From Coprococcus_C sp934318045 (GTDB taxonomy: Bacteria; Bacillota; Clostridia; Lachnospirales; Lachnospiraceae), in NCBI GenBank assembly GCA_934318045.1, contig CAKREY010000001.1:372001-436000 (forward strand): DNA of 64,000 bases, given 5' to 3'. The notes under the pieces were generated by a model. It saw only the letters and a program-made list of their open reading frames with translations. It searched no databases and was not told the DNA's origin. Each line of letters begins with the position of its first letter. The stretch's first letter is position 1. Below, in pieces: positions 1 to 8,596 of the stretch. The position numbers and the translations under genes were made by a program.

Positions 1-516
1 CGGAAGTCCGACCTTCTCCTCGGACGCCGCGATCTGAAATACCGAATCCGCCGATGTATAGACGATCGGATATCCGGTCTTCATGTGTTCCTCGCCGTAT
101 TCCGCAATAATCGGAATACCGGATGCAACTTTGTTTCCATAGATAGCTCCGCAACCGGTCTGCTCGATAAACGCATCGATAATCTCCTGTGGGAATCCAT
201 TTGGATATGTCGGGAACGCGTGCTTCGTGTGAATCCCGATCATCTCCCAGTGCCCGGTTGTCGTATCCTTGCCGTTGGATAACTCCTGTGCCTTTCCATA
301 CACACCCATCACATCCTGCTTTGTTGCCGCATCATAAAACGATGTCTTCTCAATCGCACGAAGTCCAAGCTTCGTCAGATTATCGAATTTTGCATCCGGA
401 TAGGCTGCTAAAATATGTCCAAATGTATCGGAACCTACATCGCCGAACTTATCTGCGTCCGGTTCCGCTCCGATTCCTGCACTGTCAAGTACGATCCATA
501 TTACACGTTTTGCCAT
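1..516 (-). CDS. deoB: Phosphopentomutase, N-terminal part (cut by window edge)
   Basis: The protein begins MAKRVIWIVLDSAGIGAEPD and continues with a GDVGSDTFGH segment. This is the metal-binding N-terminus of DeoB, an alkaline-phosphatase-superfamily enzyme that interconverts ribose/deoxyribose 1- and 5-phosphates in nucleoside salvage. The aspartate in VLDSAG is a typical metal ligand of the family. Only about 172 N-terminal codons are visible; the rest lies left of base 1. The ATG (514-516) has a clear AGAAAGGACG ribosome binding site. It sits 25 bp downstream of the formate/nitrite-type channel gene on the same strand, so co-transcription is likely, though a functional link is not obvious. 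Confidence 0.9.
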   Translation of the reverse strand, partial: MAKRVIWIVLDSAGIGAEPDADKFGDVGSDTFGHILAAYPDAKFDNLTKLGLRAIEKTSFYDAATKQDVMGVYGKAQELSNGKDTTTGHWEMIGIHTKHAFPTYPNGFPQEIIDAFIEQTGCGAIYGNKVASGIPIIAEYGEEHMKTGYPIVYTSADSVFQIAASEEKVGLP

Positions 517-541
517 ATTTCACGTCCTTTCTGCAAAAGTT

Positions 542-1381
542 CTATGCTTCTGCCTTGTTTTTATTTCTGTAGATCAGGTACAGTGGTAACGCTACAAATA
601 CGACTCCACCGACGATATTTCCAAGTGTGACCGGAAGGAGGTTGTTCAGGAAGAACTTACCAACCGTCATCGAATCAAGCTGATCCGGTGTCATGCCTGC
701 CATGATTGCCGCATTGTAATATGCTTCTCCATGCTTTGCAAGAAGACCTGCTGGAATATAATACATATTTGCCACACAGTGCTCATAACCTGCAATCACA
801 AATGCCCAGATTGGGAAGAAACATGCGAAGATCTTTCCAATCGCATCCTGACATACACCTGCCAGAAGCACTGCCAGACATACAAGGATGTTACACATGA
901 TTCCGGATGTAAATGCCTTCATAAAGCTTAAATTCATTTTATTATAAGCGGTCTTGATCGTCGCTGCTGCAAGCGCGCCGTTTCCATAGTCTAGCTGTCC
1001 GCATCGGTTCACCAGCACAACCACAATGCACGCACCGATCAGATTCGTGATAAATACTACCACTAACACCCGGATCATATCGATAAGCTTGATCCGCTTG
1101 TCAAATACAGCAAATGACATCAGACAATCCCCTGTAAAAAGCTCTGCGCCAATCAAAACAACAAACATCAATCCCACCGGGAAGATTGCGCCTGCTAACG
1201 ACTTCGCAATACCTGTATTGCTGATTCCGTAAACTGCCGCGCTGCTGCTTGATGCACCTATCGCAATGAAAGCGCCTGCAAGCATACCGAGCAATACCAG
1301 CTTTCCGAACGAAAGCTTTGTTTTTCCTTCGTATACCCCCATGTTATCTGTAATCAGATCACCGATCTTTTTCGTACCCAT
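542..1381 (-). CDS. Formate/nitrite transporter (FNT) family channel
   Basis: A 279-residue membrane protein with six hydrophobic segments, the usual size for the FocA/NirC family. Near residue 200 the motif AGYEHCVANMYYIPAGL matches the family signature, including the central histidine that gates FNT pores. The segment SGIMCNILVCLAVLLAG corresponds to another conserved FNT helix. The likely substrate is a small monovalent anion such as formate, nitrite or hydrosulfide; formate is plausible in a fermenting anaerobe but cannot be decided from sequence. No pyruvate formate-lyase gene is nearby. deoB follows after 25 bp. Confidence 0.9.
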   Translation of the reverse strand: MGTKKIGDLITDNMGVYEGKTKLSFGKLVLLGMLAGAFIAIGASSSSAAVYGISNTGIAKSLAGAIFPVGLMFVVLIGAELFTGDCLMSFAVFDKRIKLIDMIRVLVVVFITNLIGACIVVVLVNRCGQLDYGNGALAAATIKTAYNKMNLSFMKAFTSGIMCNILVCLAVLLAGVCQDAIGKIFACFFPIWAFVIAGYEHCVANMYYIPAGLLAKHGEAYYNAAIMAGMTPDQLDSMTVGKFFLNNLLPVTLGNIVGGVVFVALPLYLIYRNKNKAEA

Positions 1382-1407
1382 TTTTTCTTCCTTCCTGTAT
1401 CTTTCAC

Positions 1408-1438
1408 TTTATATTTTTTATACTCTGACAGAAGTCAA
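1408..1438 (-). promoter_or_regulatory. Possible sigma-A promoter of the FNT gene
   Basis: On the minus strand TTGACT (1433-1438) is followed after 19 bp by TATAAA (1408-1413). The spacer is longer than the ideal 17 bp; AATATA at 17 bp is an alternative -10. The site lies in the gap between the M29 peptidase stop and the FNT start codon. Confidence 0.35.
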
Positions 1439-1473
1439 AAAACCGGCTTCTGCAAAATCTTTCTCCCGCATGC

Positions 1474-3570
1474 TTATTGCAATGCCTCATTCAGCGCTTC
1501 CGTCCCCGGAAGCACAAATTTTCCATCTTCAATGATTGCCGTCTTCGTGCCATCCGGCTTTACAGCATAGATTCCACCAATTTCTTCATACGGAATCGTG
1601 ATATCGGTATGGCAATTAAAATACGCGTTTAATCGTTCCTGCTTATCGTCCGATTTTCGCAATGCCGAGCATTCGTTTTCTTTCGCAATAATTTCCCTGC
1701 CATCCGGATTGTACAGGCGGCTGTCTTCGCTGTAGCTGTAACATGTATCACCAACTGCAAAATGCGGTCCCATCTTCTCTACGATCAGAATCGGCATTTT
1801 ATATAAGATGTCATATTTCCCTGCCATCGCGTACGCCGTCGTGTTTGTGCCGATTGCAAATTCACCGATAGGCAGCGTCTCGTGATGAAACAGCAGATTT
1901 TCCCTGATAAACCGCTTGTTTTCCGCCTCGTCCCCGAAGTTCCTACATGTATAATCTGCAATCTTTCCATCCTCGAAGGTAAGCTTTAAATCTGTGTATT
2001 TGAGTTCGTTCAGATACACCTGGCTCACATGCAACGTTCCCTTCGTGCCGGTAAGCACCGGAGATGTAAATACTTCCCCAAGCGGGATATTCACATCTGC
2101 CAGGCAGTTCTCAAAGTTCGTCTGTGTCTTCTTATCAATCTGGTGCAGCATCACTTTCATGTCTGTCTGATTGCCATCCTTGCCAAGCACCTGCACATAT
2201 TCTGCATCATCGAGACAATCGATCATCGTCTGCTGGATGACTTTATATTTCTCATTGTCGAGTGTATTGACTTCTTCCACCGCATTGAAGATCTCCTCGA
2301 AATCCGCACCGATTTCCGGAACCGGATATGCGATGATCGTGAAGCTGTACTGATCATGTGGAATGTAGCGATTTGTGATTTCCGCTGCCTTCGACGCATA
2401 TTCTACAGACATCTTCTGCTGCTTGTCGGACAACTTCCAGACTGTCGCCTTCGTCTGCGGACCAAACGGATCTTCGCCAAACACTTCGATGACTGCCGGT
2501 CCTGCATAGACGCGGGCAGCTTCTTTTTCCTGCTCGTATGTCTGTTCCATGACTTCAAGCTTACGCTCCATAAATGCACGGTCAAAAAATACGGCGTCGT
2601 CTCCCGCATGGTCATAATCATACTGCTTATTCGCCGGTGTTGCCGCATATCCCGGGCGAAGTGTTGCTTTCCGGTTGATCCGGCTCACCGGATACCGGAA
2701 CAGGATTGCCTGCAACCCTTCGGCTGCAAATTGCACGATTGCGCTTTTCACGATTCGTTCCTGTCCGATGAAGTACCGGATATTCACTGTTTTTTTCGGT
2801 TTTATGTCAATCCGCATCGTCTCAAAGCCTTTGATAAACCCCTGCACATATGTCCGCGCAAGAGCATCAATCCGCGCTTGCGGAAGCTTTGCAAGATACT
2901 GTGCCATACGAATTTCATTTTCGCTGACATATTCTCCATATGCATAAAGATAATCCGGTCCCGACAGATCCTGATTCATCACGATATCATAAGCAAAGTT
3001 ATCTTCGCAGGTGATCGTATCCCGGATACGTTTTGCAACAAGTACATCTGCATAATCATACATATAATAATAAATTGCATCTTTGATGGATGACTCCGCA
3101 GGCAGTGATACCGCATCAGAAATTGCAAACATCCCATATACTTCTAAGAACAATTCAAGCAAAGAGACAAATGCTTCTTTTTCATCCTCATACGCATAAA
3201 CGATCAAGCAGCGAAGTTCTGCATAAAGCATGCACAACAGCTTCCCATAAATCCCAAGCTTTTCCTGTGCATAATCCGGGTTCGCATAACTTTCATCGTA
3301 ATGTTCCGGAAGGATATCCGCATACAATCCGTGGTTGATTTCCTGCAGTTTTGGAAGCTCCAATGTAAGTGCTCCGGGCTTAGATAAAATCTCATAGACG
3401 TCATAGACATACAACAAAAAATCTGACACACCGTCAAAATATTTTTTTATAGCTCCGGCGCACACATGCTTTTTTTCAAGTTCTGCCCAGCATGCAGCAT
3501 CCTCTTCTTTTATTTCACTGATTCGCTCGATTGCAAGCTGAATTCGTTCCTGCAATTCAACTTCACTCAT
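1474..3570 (-). CDS. M29-type metallo-aminopeptidase with long N-terminal extension
   Basis: 698 residues. The C-terminal third carries spaced residues matching the dinuclear-metal site of family M29 (aminopeptidase T/S/PepS): Glu499 in PLGEVFTSP, Glu570 in LPIGEFAIG, Glu598 and His603 in EKMGPHFAVGD, and His654 with Asp656 in NCHTDI. A tyrosine eight residues after His603 sits where the catalytic Tyr is expected. Classical M29 enzymes are about 370-420 residues, so roughly 280-300 extra N-terminal residues are present, mostly helical in character and of unknown role. No signal peptide is visible, so it is probably cytosolic. It lies 56 bp after the small membrane-protein gene at the end of the pyr cluster; a functional link to pyrimidines is not evident. 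Confidence 0.8.
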   Translation of the reverse strand: MSEVELQERIQLAIERISEIKEEDAACWAELEKKHVCAGAIKKYFDGVSDFLLYVYDVYEILSKPGALTLELPKLQEINHGLYADILPEHYDESYANPDYAQEKLGIYGKLLCMLYAELRCLIVYAYEDEKEAFVSLLELFLEVYGMFAISDAVSLPAESSIKDAIYYYMYDYADVLVAKRIRDTITCEDNFAYDIVMNQDLSGPDYLYAYGEYVSENEIRMAQYLAKLPQARIDALARTYVQGFIKGFETMRIDIKPKKTVNIRYFIGQERIVKSAIVQFAAEGLQAILFRYPVSRINRKATLRPGYAATPANKQYDYDHAGDDAVFFDRAFMERKLEVMEQTYEQEKEAARVYAGPAVIEVFGEDPFGPQTKATVWKLSDKQQKMSVEYASKAAEITNRYIPHDQYSFTIIAYPVPEIGADFEEIFNAVEEVNTLDNEKYKVIQQTMIDCLDDAEYVQVLGKDGNQTDMKVMLHQIDKKTQTNFENCLADVNIPLGEVFTSPVLTGTKGTLHVSQVYLNELKYTDLKLTFEDGKIADYTCRNFGDEAENKRFIRENLLFHHETLPIGEFAIGTNTTAYAMAGKYDILYKMPILIVEKMGPHFAVGDTCYSYSEDSRLYNPDGREIIAKENECSALRKSDDKQERLNAYFNCHTDITIPYEEIGGIYAVKPDGTKTAIIEDGKFVLPGTEALNEALQ

Positions 3571-3626
3571 ATTCCCATCCTCCTTTTATAAACCGTATAC
3601 AAAGCAAAGATTCCGGTGTTACCGGT

Positions 3627-3956
3627 TTAAATTATGCCCAAAATTATCATGCCAAACGGAATGATAAATGCAACCGCATTCAAGGCAATCGAGATTCGTT
3701 TTCCGCGCACACCGCCTTTTTGTGACTGCAGGCCCAGGCGGGCGAAAACCCCACCGACCACCGATAAGAGGAGTGCAATGATATAGAGCATACCGAACAC
3801 ATCCGGCACATGTCCCGCAGTTGCAACCGAAGCAATCACACTTGCGATTTCTATCCCCAGTGCGATTCCTCCCATGCTGTCTGCGATGATCGTATCACTC
3901 GCAAACGATGAATCTGTAAAATAATATCTTCGTTTCTTAAACAAACTCATAACCAT
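3627..3956 (-). CDS. Small membrane protein of unknown function
   Basis: 109 residues with three hydrophobic stretches, a basic N-terminal patch (KKRR) and a Gln/Lys-Gly-Gly loop before the last segment. I recognise no catalytic motif. The start codon directly abuts the pyrD stop codon, so it is almost certainly translated from the pyr transcript. Similar small three-helix proteins occur in Lachnospiraceae, but I cannot assign a function. Confidence 0.6.
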   Translation of the reverse strand: MVMSLFKKRRYYFTDSSFASDTIIADSMGGIALGIEIASVIASVATAGHVPDVFGMLYIIALLLSVVGGVFARLGLQSQKGGVRGKRISIALNAVAFIIPFGMIILGII

Positions 3957-4859
3957 TTATTTTACACAGCCAGTCAGGGTGTTGATATCGTCTACCCCGT
4001 TTGCCTGCATATAATCCTCAATTCCTTTTATAATCTCAACCGTTGCATATGGATTGTGGAAATTCGCGGTTCCGACCGCAACTGCAGTCGCACCGGCCAT
4101 GATCATCTCCAGTGCATCCTCGGTATTCATCACGCCACCCATACCGATGATCGGCAGCTTCACGGCATTTGCCACCTGATATACCATACGCACCGCAATC
4201 GGATGGATCGCCGGGCCGGACACACCCGCTGTCTTGTTCGCAACTGCAAATGCACGGCGCTTTATATCAATCTTCATTCCGGTCAAGGTGTTAATCAGGG
4301 AAAGTGCATCACTTCCGGCTGCCTCGGCTGCCTTCGCCATCTCCGTAATATCTGTGACATTCGGAGAAAGCTTCATGATGATTGGCTGCTTCGCCTTCGC
4401 CTTGATTGCCTTTGTGATATCATAGAGTGCTTTTGGATCCTGTCCAAATGCAATACCACCCTCTTTCACGTTCGGGCACGATACGTTGATCTCGAGAAGG
4501 TCAACCGGCTCATCGCCAAGCCGCTCCACAACGTCCAGATAATCTTCGGTGCTTTTCCCACACACATTGACGATAATCTTCGTATCCTTCTCCTTTAAGA
4601 ATGGGATATCCCGCTTCACAAATGTATCAATTCCCGGATTCTGCAATCCAATCGCATTCATCATGCCACCGTAGGTCTCTGCCACACGCGGTGTCGGGTT
4701 CCCCGGCCACGGAACATTTGCTACGCCCTTTGTTGTTACCGCTCCAAGGAGATTTAAGTCTACGAACTCGTCGTATTCCATACCGGAGCCAAATGTACCG
4801 GATGCCACAGTGATCGGATTCTTAAGCTCCACACCTGCAATACTTACCTTTGTATTCAT
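3957..4859 (-). CDS. pyrD: Dihydroorotate dehydrogenase type 1B, catalytic subunit
   Basis: 300 residues. The enzyme oxidises dihydroorotate to orotate in the fourth step of de novo UMP synthesis; the 1B form passes electrons through PyrK to NAD+. The N-terminus ELKNPITVASGTFGSG and the segment NVSCPNVKEGG, containing the catalytic cysteine of class 1 enzymes, are both present, followed by the FMN-phosphate-binding stretch GMGGVMNTEDALEMIMAGA. The ATG at 4857-4859 overlaps the pyrK stop codon and has AGGAGGTGGAG upstream; an in-frame TTG three bases earlier is less likely. Confidence 0.95.
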   Translation of the reverse strand: MNTKVSIAGVELKNPITVASGTFGSGMEYDEFVDLNLLGAVTTKGVANVPWPGNPTPRVAETYGGMMNAIGLQNPGIDTFVKRDIPFLKEKDTKIIVNVCGKSTEDYLDVVERLGDEPVDLLEINVSCPNVKEGGIAFGQDPKALYDITKAIKAKAKQPIIMKLSPNVTDITEMAKAAEAAGSDALSLINTLTGMKIDIKRRAFAVANKTAGVSGPAIHPIAVRMVYQVANAVKLPIIGMGGVMNTEDALEMIMAGATAVAVGTANFHNPYATVEIIKGIEDYMQANGVDDINTLTGCVK

Positions 4860-5623
4860 CAAAGCTCCACCTCCTCAGCATAAAATACAGGGCCATCCTT
4901 GCATACACGCTTATTCTTCACCTGTGAATGGTCGTCAATCTCCTTCGACTTGCATACGCAGGCAAGGCAGGCACCCACACCGCACGCCATACGCTCTTCT
5001 AATGATAACTGTGCTTCGATGCCATGTTCCAGTGCGTAACTCTGAATCGCACGGAGCATCGGTGTTGGTCCGCAGGCATAGATTTCTGTGCCCTCGATGC
5101 CATACTCGCGAATCGCATCCATAACCGTTCCTTTGACGCCGATCGTGCCGTTGTCGCTGGATTTGTATACCGTTCCGTATGGTTCAAATTCCTCGGATAA
5201 GAATTCCTCATCACGGAATCCAAGCACGATGGACTTCTCGCATGTAAGCTCTTTCGCAAGCTGCAGCATCGGTGGAATGCCGATTCCGCCACCAATCAGA
5301 ATCGCCTTCTTATCCTTCTTTGTAAATCCGTTTCCAAGTGGTCCGAGTATCGTGATCGTATGCTCGGAGGTAAGCATCGAGAATTCCTCTGTGCCCTTTC
5401 CTGCAATACGATATACGATCCGGAGTGTACCTGCTGCACGGTCAATCTCACACAGACTGATCGGACGTGGAAGCAGTTTGCTTCCGTCTGCGGAATACAA
5501 GTCAATAAACTGTCCCGGTACTGCCTGGCTGGCAATCTCCGGTGCCTGTATCACCATTGAATATATGTCTGTGGCGATCTCGTCCTGACGGACGATCTTC
5601 GCCTCCATCTTTATCTTTCCCAT
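4859..5623 (-). CDS. pyrK: Dihydroorotate dehydrogenase electron transfer subunit
   Basis: 254 residues, a ferredoxin-reductase-like flavoprotein. It has the FAD-binding RPISLCEI segment, a GGGIGIPPM nucleotide-binding loop, and a C-terminal cysteine cluster (CGVGACLACVCKS plus a later Cys near VCKDGPVF) that binds the [2Fe-2S] centre. It forms the heterotetramer with PyrD and uses NAD+ as acceptor. The stop overlaps the pyrD start, a translational coupling typical of subunits made in equal amounts. RBS AGAGGAG precedes the ATG. The long palindromic element 5643-5939 lies immediately upstream. Confidence 0.95.
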   Translation of the reverse strand: MGKIKMEAKIVRQDEIATDIYSMVIQAPEIASQAVPGQFIDLYSADGSKLLPRPISLCEIDRAAGTLRIVYRIAGKGTEEFSMLTSEHTITILGPLGNGFTKKDKKAILIGGGIGIPPMLQLAKELTCEKSIVLGFRDEEFLSEEFEPYGTVYKSSDNGTIGVKGTVMDAIREYGIEGTEIYACGPTPMLRAIQSYALEHGIEAQLSLEERMACGVGACLACVCKSKEIDDHSQVKNKRVCKDGPVFYAEEVEL

Positions 5624-5642
5624 TTTCGACTCCTCTTATCTT

Positions 5643-5939
5643 TGTAATTGTGAAACAAATCTATGTTTTGTCGTGGCATGTATTTCCATACACTTCATGC
5701 CCATATCATGTATTGGAACTAAGAAGTGCTAGATGTTCTGCACTACTCATTTTTACCTGACGCAACCGCCGCCAATTCGCCATCCTTGGCTCAGTGGCGG
5801 CTTGTTTGAACATCGTGTTCAAACATTGCTGACCACAAGCAGAACATCAAGAACTTCTAAGTTCCAAACATATGATATCGTGCATAAATGTGTATGGAAA
5901 CACATGCCATCTACATTATGAATCTGTTTCACAATTACA
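5643..5939. repeat. Long imperfect palindrome (MITE-like or structured RNA) between pyrF and pyrK
   Basis: A 297-bp element fills the 364-bp gene-free gap between pyrF and pyrK. Its ends are a perfect 15-bp inverted repeat, TGTAATTGTGAAACA (5643-5657) and its complement (5925-5939). Pairing continues inward with mismatches: GGCATGTATTTCCATACAC against GTGTATGGAAACACATGCC, then GGAACTAAGAAGT against ACTTCTAAGTTCC, then GATGTTCTGC against GCAGAACATC. The centre has two internal hairpins: GCCGCCA/TGGCGGC (5768-5774, 5795-5801) and TTTGAAC/GTTCAAA (5805-5811, 5817-5823). No ORF of note is inside. It could be a non-autonomous mobile element or a large transcribed hairpin inside the pyr operon. Confidence 0.75.
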
Positions 5940-5987
5940 TTTATACACATCTACTAAAATGTATCGATAAATCTGCTGCCTTATTTA

Positions 5988-6914
5988 TTAGCGGTTTGCT
6001 CTGGCTCCGTTGATGTCGGCGATCATGTCTTTCACTGCCTGGCGGCTCGCATCCGCATATCCGGTCTCACCGAAGGATGCATATTTGTCCTGCTTATAAG
6101 CAGCGATGATGCCGCGGGAAGAGTTGACGATTGCACCAAGTCCATCCGGATTGAAGTAATGTACAAGATCTGCAGCCTTGCCTCCCTGTGCACCGTAGCC
6201 CGGTACAAGGATGTATGTCTTCGGCATCAGCTTACGGAGTACCTTACCCATCTCCGGATATGTCGCACCAACCACACATCCGACATTGCTGTATGTATCG
6301 CCCATGCAGGCTTCGCCCCACTCAACGACCTTCTCAGCGACAAGCTCGTACAACGGACGGCCATTAATAAGCTGATCCTGGAACTCACCGGAAGATGGAT
6401 TGGAGGTCTTCACAAGTACGAAAATACCCTTGTTGTACTGCTTACATACATCGACAAATGGCTTCACGCCATCCGTTCCAAGATATGGATTGACTGTCAC
6501 GAAATCTTCATCGAAGCCGGCATACTCTTTGCTTCCAACCTGAACTTTTCCCAGGTGTCCGACTGCATATGCAGTGGATGTGGAACCGATGTCACCACGC
6601 TTGATGTCACCGATGATTACAAGTCCCTTCTCCTTTGCATACGCACAAGTCTTGTGAAATGCAATAAGTCCCTCGATTCCAAACTGCTCATACATTGCGA
6701 TCTGTGGCTTTACTGCCGGAATCAAATCATAGGTTGCATCGATAATTCCTTTATTGTACTCCCAGATTGCTTCAGCTGCACCTTTTAAGGTCTCTCCATA
6801 CTCTGAAAATGCTTTCTTCTGGATGTACTCCGGTACATAGGATAGCATTGGATCTAATCCGACTACAATCGGTGCGTCCTTCTTCTCAATCTGTGCTACT
6901 AATTCGTTAATCAT
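5988..6914 (-). CDS. pyrF: Orotidine 5'-phosphate decarboxylase (type 2)
   Basis: 308 residues, the length of the type 2 (longer) OMP decarboxylase subfamily. It catalyses the last step of UMP synthesis, OMP to UMP. The hallmark IGDIKRGDIGSTSTAYA with its Lys/Asp catalytic network is at about residues 95-115, and IVVGLDPML near the N-terminus binds substrate. ATG is preceded by TTAGGAGGAC. It lies between pyrC and pyrK in the same direction, consistent with one pyrimidine transcript, although the 5643-5939 element separates it from pyrK. Confidence 0.95.
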   Translation of the reverse strand: MINELVAQIEKKDAPIVVGLDPMLSYVPEYIQKKAFSEYGETLKGAAEAIWEYNKGIIDATYDLIPAVKPQIAMYEQFGIEGLIAFHKTCAYAKEKGLVIIGDIKRGDIGSTSTAYAVGHLGKVQVGSKEYAGFDEDFVTVNPYLGTDGVKPFVDVCKQYNKGIFVLVKTSNPSSGEFQDQLINGRPLYELVAEKVVEWGEACMGDTYSNVGCVVGATYPEMGKVLRKLMPKTYILVPGYGAQGGKAADLVHYFNPDGLGAIVNSSRGIIAAYKQDKYASFGETGYADASRQAVKDMIADINGARANR

Positions 6915-6971
6915 TTATTTGTCCTCCTAATCATGGTATCGCCCCTCACATCCGTTCGGCGGCAGATCGTC

Positions 6972-7008
6972 GGCGTCATCCTGAATGGAACTTCGTTCCA
7001 TGGACGCC
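6972..7008 (-). other. Stable hairpin between pyrC and pyrF
   Basis: Directly after the pyrC stop codon the minus strand can fold GGCGTC (7003-7008) with GACGCC (6972-6977), enclosing a perfect ATGGAAC/GTTCCAT hairpin with a 3-base loop (6985-7001). There is no following T-run, so it is not a typical terminator. An mRNA-stabilising or processing element is a possible role. Confidence 0.6.
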
Positions 7009-7010
7009 TC

Positions 7011-8330
7011 CTACTGGTCTTCTATAATTGCTCCATTGTAGCGGAGCTCGCCATCTACGATAGTCGTTAGAACTTTTCCAACCAATGTCTGTCCGGTATA
7101 TGGCGTATTGTGTCCCTTGGATTCGAATTTAACCGGGTCAACAACCCATGTTTCTTCCGGATCAAAGATCACAATGTCCGCTTTCGCTCCCGGTGTCAGT
7201 CTTCCGTACTTGTCATCGATGCCGATGATCTTCGCCGGATTATAACTCATCTTTGTCGCCATATCCATGATATCCATAAGTCCCGGTGCTACAAGCGCCG
7301 TATATGTAAGCGCCGCAGAAGTCTCTAATCCAACAATTCCGAATGGTGCCTTATCAAAGAACTGATTCTTTTCTTCTGCGGAATGTGGCGCATGATCGGT
7401 AGAGATTGCCGGCATCGTTCCGTCTACCAGACCTTCCACCAGTGCCTTTACATCCTTCTCTGTCCGGAGTGGCGGATTCATCTTGTAGTTGCTGTCCGCT
7501 TCCTTGATATCTGCATCTGTCAACGTGAAATGATGCGGACAGACCTCCGCTGTGACATGCGCACCAAGTCGTTTTGCCATCCGCATGAGTTCCACCGTTC
7601 CGATTGTGGAACAATGACAGATATGCAGCTTCGCCCCTGTCTCATGTGCAAGGAAAATATCACGCGCTGTGATGACATCCTCCACAGAATTCGGGATGCC
7701 AGGCACGCCAAACTTCTCCGATGCCACGCCTTCGTTTAACACACCTTTTCCAACGAGATCTTTGTCCTCGCAGTGTGCCATGATCACTGCACCAAGCCCG
7801 GCCGCTTTCTTCATCGCCTCGCGGTACAAGCGGATATCCATAACGCTCTTGCCATCCTCGGAAAATGCAACTGCACCTGCCTTTAACATGGCTTCCATAT
7901 CGACAAGCTCTTTTCCCTCCATGCCTTTCGTGATAGAAGAAAGCTGCTTCACATGCACATACGCATGCTCCGCACGTTTCAAAATATCCTGCAATACTTC
8001 CACATTATCAACCACCGGTTTTGTGTTTGGCATCGCGCAGACGGTTGTCACGCCTCCCGCAGCCGCCGCACGTGAACCGGTGATGATATCTTCCTTGTAT
8101 GTGAGTCCCGGATCCCGGAAATGCACATGCAGATCGATAAATCCCGGCATGACATATTTACCTTTTGCATTGATCACAAGATGTCCGTTTACCTGTGCTT
8201 CATGGTAATCTGCCTGCTCCCCGCGGCTTCGCACGTATATTTTCTTTATACTATCCTGTTCAATCAATACGTCTGCGATCTCGTGCAACCCGGTTGCCGG
8301 ATCGACGACGTGGCCATCCATTATAAGCAT
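7011..8330 (-). CDS. pyrC: Dihydroorotase
   Basis: 439 residues, the length of class I dihydroorotases. The enzyme cyclises carbamoyl-aspartate to dihydroorotate. Zinc ligands and motifs are visible in order: GFIDLHVHFRDPG near residue 60, the MAHCEDKD segment, the HICHCSTIGT histidine motif, and STDHAPHS with the catalytic aspartate near residue 310. ATG has ACAGGAGGAACACA upstream. Its gene begins the visible pyr run; the 5' gap (8331-8596) contains the palindromic element 8369-8575, and I see no PyrR-type attenuator. Confidence 0.95.
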   Translation of the reverse strand: MLIMDGHVVDPATGLHEIADVLIEQDSIKKIYVRSRGEQADYHEAQVNGHLVINAKGKYVMPGFIDLHVHFRDPGLTYKEDIITGSRAAAAGGVTTVCAMPNTKPVVDNVEVLQDILKRAEHAYVHVKQLSSITKGMEGKELVDMEAMLKAGAVAFSEDGKSVMDIRLYREAMKKAAGLGAVIMAHCEDKDLVGKGVLNEGVASEKFGVPGIPNSVEDVITARDIFLAHETGAKLHICHCSTIGTVELMRMAKRLGAHVTAEVCPHHFTLTDADIKEADSNYKMNPPLRTEKDVKALVEGLVDGTMPAISTDHAPHSAEEKNQFFDKAPFGIVGLETSAALTYTALVAPGLMDIMDMATKMSYNPAKIIGIDDKYGRLTPGAKADIVIFDPEETWVVDPVKFESKGHNTPYTGQTLVGKVLTTIVDGELRYNGAIIEDQ

Positions 8331-8368
8331 TGTGTTCCTCCTGTTATGTTAATAATCATCTAAAATCC

Positions 8369-8575
8369 GGATAATTGCGAAATATATACATACCAATAGT
8401 TATATATCATTACAAATTCTACGCAGACACGCTCTCGCTCAGTTCATCACGCAGCGGTACTAAATTCACAGCAAACAAGTTTGCAGTTCATTAAGTACCG
8501 GCGTGCTTCAATGGTCTGCTTAAGAATTGTAATGATATACAACTTATATTTACGATACTTATTTCGCAATTATCC
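8369..8575. repeat. Long palindromic repeat element, copy 1 (upstream of pyrC)
   Basis: A 207-bp imperfect inverted repeat. The outermost arms GGATAATTGCGAAATA (8369-8384) and TATTTCGCAATTATCC (8560-8575) are perfectly complementary. Further in, TATATCATTACAA matches its mirror in the right arm, and GCAGAC (8423-8428) pairs with GTCTGC. The centre contains CGGTACT/AGTACCG and a GCAAAC/GTTTGC hairpin. The 125-bp core (8409-8533) is clearly related to the core at 58491-58609, sharing CGCAGACACG, TACTAAATTC, TCATTAAGTACCG and AATGGTCTGCTTA. No ORF is inside. Confidence 0.8.
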
Positions 8576-8596
8576 TAATATACATATCCCATACAA

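Noticed and set aside
2029..3093. Long plus-strand open frame of 354 codons
   Set aside because: It is entirely antisense to the M29 aminopeptidase, has a Cys/His/Ile-rich composition typical of a mirror frame, and shows no RBS or recognisable domain.
5643..5939. Palindrome as an OMEGA/HEARO-type guide RNA locus
   Set aside because: No TnpB, IscB or HNH gene is nearby. The long inverted arms fit a MITE or hairpin better.
6972..7008. Hairpin after pyrC as a Rho-independent terminator
   Set aside because: It lacks a T-run on either strand and pyrF follows closely in the same direction.
8331..8596. PyrR attenuator or other known riboswitch in the pyrC leader
   Set aside because: No PyrR-binding loop consensus or anti-antiterminator set is visible; the region is taken up by the palindromic element.
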